DNA of 64,000 nt from Arthrobacter sp. (GTDB lineage: Bacteria; Actinomycetota; Actinomycetes; Actinomycetales; Micrococcaceae). Position 1 is the first letter of the stretch. The number at the start of each line of letters is the position of its first letter. The stretch spans positions 39,967 through 103,966 of the forward strand of contig JAPLAM010000055.1 of NCBI GenBank assembly GCA_026393275.1, given 5' to 3'. Of the stretch, positions 16,561-23,658 are shown piece after piece. The notes below the pieces were generated by a model. The model saw only the letters and a list, made by a program, of their open reading frames with translations, did not search any database and was not told the DNA's origin. Position numbers and translations under genes: made by a program.

Positions 16561-16879
16561 GTCCCAAGGGTGGGCGTGTGTCCCCGCGGCGTCAATATCC
16601 TCCGCCGGAGCCCTGGGTCTATCACGCCCGCGGGACATGCCCATTGCTGGCTGCGGCGCGACTCGTCACGCCCGCGGGACATGCTCACTGCCGGCCGCGA
16701 CGAGTGGACGTAGCACCATCATGCCCAGCGGTCGGCGGCACCGGAGAGCATGTCCGTTGGGGCGCGGGGCGTCGGGGGAACATGCTCAATGTAGCCGCCG
16801 GGAACGGGGCATGCTCACGGGGCGTGGAAGTTCCGCGAGGAAGCCCTCCGCCCGGAGCTTGGCGCGGGCCGGCCTCGAA
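16561..16879. repeat. 319-bp gene-free patch with five GGACATGC-type repeats
   Basis: The 19-mer tcacgcccgcgggacatgc occurs at 16622-16640 and again at 16666-16684 (44 bp apart). Further variants are an inverted gagcatgtcc at 16746, ggaacatgctcaat at 16777 and gggcatgctcac near 16808. The same core (GGGACATGCTCA) forms the 168-bp array at 30522-31010. No gene is seen here. It separates the starts or ends of the DUF427 and paaR genes. Confidence 0.7.
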
Positions 16880-17485
16880 CTAACTGGGGACGTGCAGGCC
16901 GTTAAACGCCATGGTGATGACGTCGTCGGCGAGTTTTTCGGGGGAGAGTGAGCCGCCGGGCCTGTACCACTCAACGATCGAGTTGATCGTGCCGAAGAGC
17001 AACCGGGTGACGGTGCGGGGATCGATGTCCTGGCGGAGCGAACCTTCATCGCGAGCCGCGGAAATCAGAGCCGCCACCTTGTGATCAAAGGTGCGCCGGC
17101 GCTCCAGGGCGTTCCGTTCTACCTCGGTGTTGCCGCGCAGCCGGAGCAGCAGCGTGACGAACGGCAGCCGTTCCACCAGCACCGAAATGGTCTCGCGGAG
17201 GACAAACGCCAGCCGGGCGTCCGCCGAGCCGGTCGTGGCTTGCGGCTGCTCGAGGATGGCCTCCAGGCCGCCGAGTGCGTGGTCGAGGGCGAGCTTCAGC
17301 AGGTCACCCTTGGACGGCACGTGGTGGTAGATCGCGGACTTGGAGATGCCCAGGTTTTCAGCGAGGATGCCCATCGAGGTGGCGTCGTAGCCGTGGCGGT
17401 TGAAGACGTCGACGGCGATCAGCAGAACCGACTGCTGATCATAACCGGGGCGGCCGCGCTTGGCGGTGGTTCCTGTGCTGGGCAT
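16880..17485 (-). CDS. paaR: TetR-family regulator of phenylacetate degradation (PaaR-like)
   Basis: 201 residues. The N-terminal helix-turn-helix is GYDQQSVLLIAVDVFNRHGYDATSMGILAENLGISKSAIYHHVPSKGDLL (about 14-62). The C-terminal helical ligand domain is typical of the TetR/KstR2-like group. It lies directly beside paaK-paaI and within 20 kb of four similar operators, so it is the likely phenylacetyl-CoA-responsive repressor of the paa units. This is inference from family and context. The ATG at 17485 matches the family start. Confidence 0.85.
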   Translation of the reverse strand: MPSTGTTAKRGRPGYDQQSVLLIAVDVFNRHGYDATSMGILAENLGISKSAIYHHVPSKGDLLKLALDHALGGLEAILEQPQATTGSADARLAFVLRETISVLVERLPFVTLLLRLRGNTEVERNALERRRTFDHKVAALISAARDEGSLRQDIDPRTVTRLLFGTINSIVEWYRPGGSLSPEKLADDVITMAFNGLHVPS

Positions 17486-17510
17486 AGTCGCTAGTTTCTC
17501 ATGTACGGAG

Positions 17511-17548
17511 GCCCGGCCAGCGAAGCCCTGGGGCTACGCTGGCCGGGC
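17511..17548 (-). terminator. inverted repeat downstream of paaK
   Basis: Perfect 12-bp arms gcccggccagcg (17511-17522) and cgctggccgggc (17537-17548), loop 14 nt. It lies 31 nt past the paaK stop and upstream of paaR. There is no T tract, so it is a stem-loop terminator at best. Confidence 0.5.
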
Positions 17549-17578
17549 ACCCCGGTCGGTTGAATATGCAGGGGCAGA

Positions 17579-18916
17579 TCAGGCCTTGGGACGCATGTCG
17601 TAGATCCGGCGCAGCTTGCCGTTGGAGCGCTCCAGCGAACCGGGCTCGACGACGTTGACCGTGCAGGAGGAACCGACGTGGATCTTGATCTGCTGTTGCA
17701 GCACCTTCGCGGCCGACGCCACGCCCTCGACCGTGACCGACTCGCGGCGCTCGATCTTCACGGTCAGCTGGTCCATCCGCTGGCCCTCGGGGCGGGTGAG
17801 CTCCAGCTGGAAGTGCGGGCTCAGTTCCGGGATCCGCAGCGCGATTTCCTCGATCTGCGAGGGGAACAGGTTCACACCGCGGAGGATGATCATGTCGTCG
17901 CTGCGGCCGGTGATGCGGCCCATGCGGCGGTGCGCGGGGCGGGCGGTGCCGGGCAGCAGGCGCGTGAGGTCCTTGGTGCGGTACCGGATGATCGGCAGGG
18001 CTTCCTTGGTGAGCGAGGTGAACACCAGCTCACCGGGCTCGCCGTCGCCCAGGACCACGGACGGGTCGAAGGCGTCGATGATCTCGGGGCGGAAGTGGTC
18101 CTCCCAAATGTGGCTGCCGTCCTGGGTTTCCACGGCCTCGCCGGCGACGCCCGGCCCCATGACCTCGGAGAGCCCGTAAATATCGCAGGCCTTGATGTTC
18201 ATCATCACTTCGAGCTCGTGGCGCATTTCCTCGGTCCACGGCTCGGCGCCCAGCACGGCGAACTTGAGCGAGGTGGAGGCCGGGTCGATGCCCTGCTTCA
18301 TCATCGCGTCGGCAATGGTCAGCAGGTAGGTCGGGGTGGCCAGAATGGCGTCCGGCTTGAAGTCCTGGATCAGCGTGATCTGGCGTTCGGTCTGGCCGCC
18401 CGAGATCGGGATGACCGTGCAGCCGAGGGCCTCGGCGCCCGCGTGGGCGCCCATGCCGCCGGTGAACAGGCCGTAGCCGTAAGCGTTGTGGACCTTCATC
18501 CCGGGCCGGACGCCGGAGGCGCGCAGTGAACGTGCCACGAGCTTGGCCCAGTCGGCGAGGTCCTTCTTGGTGTAGCCGACGACCGTGGCGCGGCCGGTGG
18601 TGCCGGAGCTGGCGTGGATGCGGGCCACCTCGTGCTGCGGGACGGCGAACATGCCGAAGGGGTACTCCAGCCGGAGGTCTTCCTTGGTGGTGAACGGGAA
18701 CTTGCCCAGGTCCGAGAGCTCGCGGAGGTCGGTGGGGTGGACGCCGGCCTCGTCGAACTTGCGCTTGTACAGCGGGACGCGGTCGTAGGCGTACGCCACG
18801 GTGTGCTGCAGGCGGCTGAGCTGCAAGGCCTCGAGCTCGTCGCGGGAGATGGTTTCTTCGCGGTCCAGGACGGCGTCACTGGTGGCGAGGGCAGATGCAG
18901 CGGTGGGGGTGGTCAT
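17579..18916 (-). CDS. paaK: phenylacetate-CoA ligase
   Basis: 445 residues, the normal PaaK length. Adenylate-forming motifs: the P-loop ARIHASSGTTGRATVVGYTKKDL (about 98-120), DIYGLSEVMGPGVAGE, YRTKDLTRLL, and MGRITGRSDDMIILRGVNLFPSQIEE. It activates phenylacetate with ATP and CoA to phenylacetyl-CoA, the entry step of the pathway and the source of the inducer. It sits 15 nt after paaI in a two-gene operon transcribed from the operator region at 19470. ATG at 18916. Confidence 0.95.
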   Translation of the reverse strand: MTTPTAASALATSDAVLDREETISRDELEALQLSRLQHTVAYAYDRVPLYKRKFDEAGVHPTDLRELSDLGKFPFTTKEDLRLEYPFGMFAVPQHEVARIHASSGTTGRATVVGYTKKDLADWAKLVARSLRASGVRPGMKVHNAYGYGLFTGGMGAHAGAEALGCTVIPISGGQTERQITLIQDFKPDAILATPTYLLTIADAMMKQGIDPASTSLKFAVLGAEPWTEEMRHELEVMMNIKACDIYGLSEVMGPGVAGEAVETQDGSHIWEDHFRPEIIDAFDPSVVLGDGEPGELVFTSLTKEALPIIRYRTKDLTRLLPGTARPAHRRMGRITGRSDDMIILRGVNLFPSQIEEIALRIPELSPHFQLELTRPEGQRMDQLTVKIERRESVTVEGVASAAKVLQQQIKIHVGSSCTVNVVEPGSLERSNGKLRRIYDMRPKA

Positions 18917-18931
18917 CAGGGTCCTAAGTTT

Positions 18932-19447
18932 CTATTTCTTGGAGATGGTGCGGCTGCGGCCGCGGAACTCGGCGACGAGTTCGCCCGGCAGGACGTCGGC
19001 GGGGAGGCCGCCCGGGAGCGTGGCGGGCTGCGCGTCGGCGGTGGAGGCCGCCGTGGCGGTCGTGTCGGGGTCGGCGGCGTAGATCTGGATGTCGTAGAGG
19101 CCGCTGCGGCCGGTGCTGGCGCGGCGGTTGGCAACGGCGGTCAGGATGTGGCCGCGGAAGGCCGGCTTGATGAAGTTGATGTCGACGCCGGAGGCAACGG
19201 TGATGTTGCCTTCCTCGCCGGGCCCGGGGTTGGCCGGGTTGCACGCCAACGCAAAGGCGGTGTCGCCGAAGGCAAAGATCATTCCGCCGTGCGCCATCCC
19301 GAAACCGTTGAGCATTTCCTGGCGGAGCGTCATCCGGATCGTGGCGTGGCCGTCGTCGAGCGCCAGGACCTCGATGCCCATCCACTCGGAGGCGTAATCG
19401 TCTTTCAGGACCGGGTGGGTGTCACCGGAAATTGTCACTTCAGCCAT
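18932..19447 (-). CDS. paaI: PaaI hotdog thioesterase
   Basis: 171 residues. The PaaI signature is MLNGFGMAHGGMIFAFGDTAFALACN and VASGVDINFIKPAFRGHILTAVA. It hydrolyses hydroxyphenylacetyl-CoA and similar dead-end thioesters, freeing CoA when the pathway stalls. An insertion of about 25 Ala/Thr/Asp-rich residues (AADPDTTATAASTADAQPA, about 123-150) interrupts the last strands and is longer than in most PaaI proteins. First gene of paaI-paaK, with the start at 19447 lying 22 bp from the operator. Confidence 0.9.
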   Translation of the reverse strand: MAEVTISGDTHPVLKDDYASEWMGIEVLALDDGHATIRMTLRQEMLNGFGMAHGGMIFAFGDTAFALACNPANPGPGEEGNITVASGVDINFIKPAFRGHILTAVANRRASTGRSGLYDIQIYAADPDTTATAASTADAQPATLPGGLPADVLPGELVAEFRGRSRTISKK

Positions 19448-19469
19448 GCGTCGTTGCCTCCAGCTTTAT

Positions 19470-19491
19470 TTACCGAATGTTCATTAGGTAA
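19470..19491. promoter_or_regulatory. PaaR-like operator in the paaI-pta divergent promoter
   Basis: A 22-bp palindrome with half-sites TTACC-AAT and ATT-GGTAA. It lies 23 bp upstream of paaI and 36 bp upstream of pta, so it can affect both directions. It shares TTACCGA with the three other sites, but its centre (atgttcat) differs, which may mean weaker affinity. Confidence 0.65.
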
Positions 19492-19526
19492 TCCCATTTG
19501 GGCGCCTTCTGTCAAGGGCTGTAAGT

Positions 19527-21689
19527 ATGCTGGGACACATGGCCAAAGGAATTTTTGTCAGTGCGACGACGCCCGGGTCGGGAAAGTCGCTCATTGCGCT
19601 GGGTCTGGCGGACACGCTGCACCGGCACGCGGACCGGATCGGTTTCTTCAAGCCGGTGGTCCACGGCCGTGCCGACGCGGACCCGATGGTCGCACTGATG
19701 AAGTCCCGCTTCGACCTCGACGACGAACGCTGCCGCAGCGGGCTGACCTTCGCCGAGGTCCGGGGCCTGCTCGCCGAGGGAAAGCGCGAGGAGATCGACT
19801 CCCGCTGCGTCGAGATCTTCGCGGAGATGGCCCGGCACTGCGACGTGATCATCATCGAAGGAACCGACCTGACCGGCCAGGACGCCGCCGTCGAATTCGA
19901 CCTCAATGCCCGGCTCGCCAACAACCTCGCGGCGCCGATGGTCGCCGTCGTCGGGGCGAAGGGCCGGACCGTAGCCGAAACCACGGACGCCGTCGAGGTG
20001 GCCCGCAAGGAACTCCTCGCCGAGCGCTGCAGCCTGCTGGCGATCATGGTCAACCGCGCCGCTCCGGAGGACCTGGAGGCGATCGCCGCGGCGGTCCGCC
20101 CGGGCGCCTCGGGCCGGCCCGTGTACGTGTTCCCGGAACTGGAGGACATCGCTCGGCCCACCACCGGCGAGGTTGCCGCCGCCCTGGGCCTCGGCCAGGT
20201 GGCGGGCCTGCCGGACCTGGAACGCGATGTGCACTCGGTCAAGGTGGCGGCCATGAACGTCGCCAACTTCCTGCACGTGCTCGACGACGGCGCGCTGGTG
20301 ATCGTGCCCGGCGACCGGGCGGACGTGCTGGTGGCCTGCCTGGCCTCGTCGTTTTCGCCGGAGTTCCCGGTGCCGTCGGCGCTTATCCTGACCGGCGGGC
20401 TCGCCCCGGACCCCACCATATACTCGCTGCTCGCACAGGCCCCGTTCCCGATCTTCGCCGCCGCGGACGACACCTATGTGACCGCCAAACGGGTCTCCGA
20501 GGTGCGCAGCGAAATCTGGTCCGGCCACCGCCGCAAGGTGGCGTCCGCGCTGGGCCTGTGGGCCAAACGCGTGGACGAAGCCGAGCTGCTGGAACGGCTG
20601 CACCTGCCGCGGCCGGAACGGATGACGCCGCTGCGCTTCCTGCACGACTTGATCGAACGGGCCCGAGCGCAGCGCCGCCACATTGTCCTGCCCGAAGGCA
20701 CCGATGTCCGGATCGTGCGGGCCGCCGAGATCCTGCACCGCCGCGACGTCTGCGAGCTCACCGTGTTGGGCCGCGAAGCCGATGTCCGCGAGCTCGCCGC
20801 CACCCAGGGGATCGACCTCAGCGGCATCCACATCGTGGACCCGGCCACCTCCGAGCTGCGCAAGGGCTTCGCGCAGAAGTACGCCGAGCTGCGCGCGCAC
20901 AAGGGCGTGGACCTGGCGAAGGCGCTCGAAGTGATGCAGGACGAAAGCTACTTCGGCACCATGATGGTCCAGCTCGGCGTGGTGGACGGCATGGTCTCCG
21001 GCGCCGCGCACACCACGGCACACACAATCCGGCCCGCGCTGGAATTTGTGAAGACCCGCGAGGGCGTCAAGATCGTCTCCTCGGTATTCCTCATGCTGAT
21101 GCCGGACCGGGTGCTGGTCTACGGCGACTGCGCCGTCAACCCGGAACCCAACGTGGAGCAGCTCGCGGACATCGCCTTGGCCTCGGCCGAAACGGCCGCC
21201 CAGTTCGGCGTCGAGCCTCGCGTGGCGATGCTGTCCTACTCCACCGGCGGCTCCGGTGCCGGCGAAGCAGTGGACGCGGTTCGGCAGGCCACCGAGTTGG
21301 TGCGCCAGCGGCGCCCGGACCTCGCGGTGGAGGGACCCATCCAGTACGACGCCGCCGTCGACGCCGCCATCGCCGAGTCCAAGATGCCCGGCTCGTCCGT
21401 GGCCGGTCAGGCGACGGTGTTCATCTTCCCGGACCTGAACACCGGCAACAACACCTACAAGGCCGTCCAGCAGTCCTCCGGCGCGGTCGCCGTTGGGCCG
21501 GTGCTGCAGGGGCTCCGCAAACCGGTCAATGACCTGTCCCGGGGCTGCACGGTGGACGACATCCTGAACACGGTGGCCATCACCGCGATCCAGGCCCAGT
21601 CGGTTCAGGCCGGACCGGCCCGCAGCGGGCCGCCCACCGAAGATCCCGCCGACCAGCCCGGGGTACAGCCCGTCGACGCCAAGGCTTAG
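19527..21689 (+). CDS. pta: phosphate acetyltransferase (long form)
   Basis: 720 residues. The N-terminal BioD-like P-loop domain (VSATTPGSGKSLIALGL, 12-28) is followed by a DRTGG domain (about 215-330) and the C-terminal catalytic PTA domain (about 370-695; RRHIVLPEGTDVRIVRAAEIL, MLSYSTGGSGAGE, GPIQYDAAVDAAIAESKMPGS). It interconverts acetyl-CoA and acetyl phosphate. The ATG at 19527 has AAGGG at 8-nt spacing. An alternative ATG at 19539 (MAKGIF) is the common family start. It runs 9 nt before ackA and is divergent from paaI across the operator. Confidence 0.93.
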   Translation: MLGHMAKGIFVSATTPGSGKSLIALGLADTLHRHADRIGFFKPVVHGRADADPMVALMKSRFDLDDERCRSGLTFAEVRGLLAEGKREEIDSRCVEIFAEMARHCDVIIIEGTDLTGQDAAVEFDLNARLANNLAAPMVAVVGAKGRTVAETTDAVEVARKELLAERCSLLAIMVNRAAPEDLEAIAAAVRPGASGRPVYVFPELEDIARPTTGEVAAALGLGQVAGLPDLERDVHSVKVAAMNVANFLHVLDDGALVIVPGDRADVLVACLASSFSPEFPVPSALILTGGLAPDPTIYSLLAQAPFPIFAAADDTYVTAKRVSEVRSEIWSGHRRKVASALGLWAKRVDEAELLERLHLPRPERMTPLRFLHDLIERARAQRRHIVLPEGTDVRIVRAAEILHRRDVCELTVLGREADVRELAATQGIDLSGIHIVDPATSELRKGFAQKYAELRAHKGVDLAKALEVMQDESYFGTMMVQLGVVDGMVSGAAHTTAHTIRPALEFVKTREGVKIVSSVFLMLMPDRVLVYGDCAVNPEPNVEQLADIALASAETAAQFGVEPRVAMLSYSTGGSGAGEAVDAVRQATELVRQRRPDLAVEGPIQYDAAVDAAIAESKMPGSSVAGQATVFIFPDLNTGNNTYKAVQQSSGAVAVGPVLQGLRKPVNDLSRGCTVDDILNTVAITAIQAQSVQAGPARSGPPTEDPADQPGVQPVDAKA

Positions 21690-21698
21690 GAGGCCGCC

Positions 21699-22868
21699 AT
21701 GCTCGTGCTCGTCATCAACTCAGGCTCGTCCTCGCTCAAGTACCAGGTCCGCGACGTCGAAGCGGGCAGCGTCCTTGCGGAGGGTCTGGTGGAGAAGATC
21801 GGGATGGGCAACGGCGGGGACGGAGACGGCCAGGTCGAGGGTCCCCGCGACCACGCGGAGGCCCTGGAGCAGGTGGACGGCGCGATCCACGAGGCGCTGG
21901 GCGGCCGGACCCTGGACGCCGTGGGCCACCGCGTGGTGCACGGCGGGGAGCGCTTCGCCGAGCCGGTGCTGGTCAACAACGAGATCACCCGCGCCATCGA
22001 GCGGCTGAACCCGCTGGCGCCGCTGCACAATCCCGCGAACGTGCTCGGGATCCGCGCGATCGCAAAAAAGTGGCCGGACCTGCCGCAGGTGGCCGTCTTC
22101 GACACCGCCTTCCACCGCACCCTGCCCGAGTACGCCTGGCGTTACGCCGTGCCGGATGAGCTCTACACGAACCACGGGATCCGGCGCTACGGGTTCCACG
22201 GCACCTCGCACGAGTACGTCGCGCACCGGGCCGCGGCCCTGCTGGACGTTCCGGTCGAGGAGTTCGACGCCGTGATCGCCCACCTGGGGAACGGCGCCTC
22301 CGTCACGGCGATCCGCGGCGGCCAGTCGATCGACACGTCCATGGGCTTCACCCCGCTTGAAGGCCTCGTGATGGGCACCCGCTCCGGCGACCTGGACCCG
22401 TCCATCCTGGTCTTCCTCGGCCGGGCCGGCTGGTCCGCCGAGGACCTCGATTCCATGCTCAACCGCCGGTCCGGGCTCAAGGGCCTCGCCGGCAACAATG
22501 ACATGCGGTCCGTCGTCGAAGCGGCCGAGGCCGGGGACGCGCGGTCCGCCATGGCGCTCGCCGTGGCCTCCTACCGGCTGGCGAAGTACATCGGGGGCTA
22601 CCACGTGGCCGTGGGCGGCGCGAAGGCCCTGGTGTTCACGGCCGGGATCGGCGAAAACTCGCACCAGTTCCGAAGCCTCGTCGCGGCGCGGCTGGGGGCG
22701 CTCGGCGTGGAGCTCGACGCCGGGTTGAACCGTGAGTGGTCCAAGGAACCACGGGTGATTTCGACGCCGGGGTCTGTCCTGCCGGTGCTGGTGGTCCCCA
22801 CGGATGAGGAGCGCGCGATCGCGGAGGCGACGGCCGCCGTCGTCGCCCGGTCATCGGTTGCTCCGTAG
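21699..22868 (+). CDS. ackA: acetate kinase
   Basis: 389 residues of the ASKHA fold: LVLVINSGSSSLKYQ (Asn8 region), GHRVVHGGERF, HLGNGASVTAIRGGQSIDTSMGFTPLEGLVMGTRSGDLDPSI and FTAGIGENS. It transfers phosphate between acetyl phosphate and ADP, completing the acetate/ATP branch with Pta. The stop of pta lies in its TAGGAGG ribosome site, so the two are coupled. Confidence 0.95.
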   Translation: MLVLVINSGSSSLKYQVRDVEAGSVLAEGLVEKIGMGNGGDGDGQVEGPRDHAEALEQVDGAIHEALGGRTLDAVGHRVVHGGERFAEPVLVNNEITRAIERLNPLAPLHNPANVLGIRAIAKKWPDLPQVAVFDTAFHRTLPEYAWRYAVPDELYTNHGIRRYGFHGTSHEYVAHRAAALLDVPVEEFDAVIAHLGNGASVTAIRGGQSIDTSMGFTPLEGLVMGTRSGDLDPSILVFLGRAGWSAEDLDSMLNRRSGLKGLAGNNDMRSVVEAAEAGDARSAMALAVASYRLAKYIGGYHVAVGGAKALVFTAGIGENSHQFRSLVAARLGALGVELDAGLNREWSKEPRVISTPGSVLPVLVVPTDEERAIAEATAAVVARSSVAP

Positions 22869-22983
22869 CGGTCCGTTTGGCGGCCCAAAACGGCACTGCT
22901 GGGCCCACGCCGGCAGGCTTCCCTGCCCGAGCTTGCGAGGGGAGGGGGCCGGTGCGGAGCAATCGATGGGTAGCGTGGGGTCT

Positions 22984-23559
22984 ATGACCGAACTGAATTT
23001 GCCCCTCCGTACCAGGAGATTGGTGCTGCGCCGCTTCGAGGCCGAGGACCTGGACGCCTTCCACGCCTACCACTCGCTGCCGGAAACCGCCCGGTTCCTG
23101 CCCCGGGAGGCCAAGAGCTACACCCAGTCCATGGAGTACGTCGGTAAGTACGCCAACTTTGAGTTCGAGAAGGAGGGCGACTGGGTGGCCCTCGCCATAG
23201 AGGCAGCGGACTCGCCCGGGCTGCTCGGCGAAGTGGTGCTCAAGTGGCTGCCCGGCCGCGGCCAGGCCGAGATCGGCTGGAGCCTGGCGCCGTCCGCCCG
23301 CGGCAAGGGATACGCGGCGGAGGCTGCCACGGCGCTGCTGCGGCTTGGCTTCGAGGACCTGGGATTCCACCGGATCGACGCCAAACTGGACACCCTCAAC
23401 ACCGCATCCGCAGCGCTGTGCGAGCGCCTCGGCATGCGGCTGGAATCCACCCAGGTGGACAAATGGCACTACAAGGGCCAGTGGGCCACCGAAGTGGTCT
23501 ACGCGATCCTCGCAGAGGAATGGACGGCGCGGGCGCCAGCCAAGGACTCAGCGGAATGA
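22984..23559 (+). CDS. GNAT-family N-acetyltransferase
   Basis: 191 residues of RimJ/RimL type: LPLRTRRLVLRRFEAEDLDAFHAYHS, LLGEVVLKWLPGRGQAEIGWSLAPSARGKGYAAEAATALL (acetyl-CoA loop R-G-K-G-Y-A) and HRIDAKLDTLNTASAALCERLGM. Substrate unknown. The ATG at 22984 is preferred to one six codons upstream because it follows GTGGGG and matches the family. Ends at a strong terminator. Confidence 0.85.
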   Translation: MTELNLPLRTRRLVLRRFEAEDLDAFHAYHSLPETARFLPREAKSYTQSMEYVGKYANFEFEKEGDWVALAIEAADSPGLLGEVVLKWLPGRGQAEIGWSLAPSARGKGYAAEAATALLRLGFEDLGFHRIDAKLDTLNTASAALCERLGMRLESTQVDKWHYKGQWATEVVYAILAEEWTARAPAKDSAE

Positions 23560-23601
23560 CGAAGATGGCCGCTAGGGGGACTCCCATAGCGGCCATCTTC
23601 G
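23560..23601. terminator. bidirectional terminator
   Basis: Perfect 15-bp arms cgaagatggccgcta (23560-23574) and tagcggccatcttcg (23587-23601) with a 12-nt loop. It lies directly after the GNAT stop and 58 nt beyond the stop of the convergent M50 protease gene, so it can end both. Confidence 0.75.
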
Positions 23602-23658
23602 GCGAACGGTCGTGCGCACGTCGTCTAGCCCAGCGGGGCGCACCCACCCGACGTCGGC

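Noticed and set aside
18614..21532. Very long open frame on the plus strand across paaK, paaI and pta
   Set aside because: It is antisense to paaK and paaI and out of frame with pta. Its translation is Arg/Gly/Pro-rich, as expected of shadow frames in high-GC DNA, while the other frames carry clear protein families.
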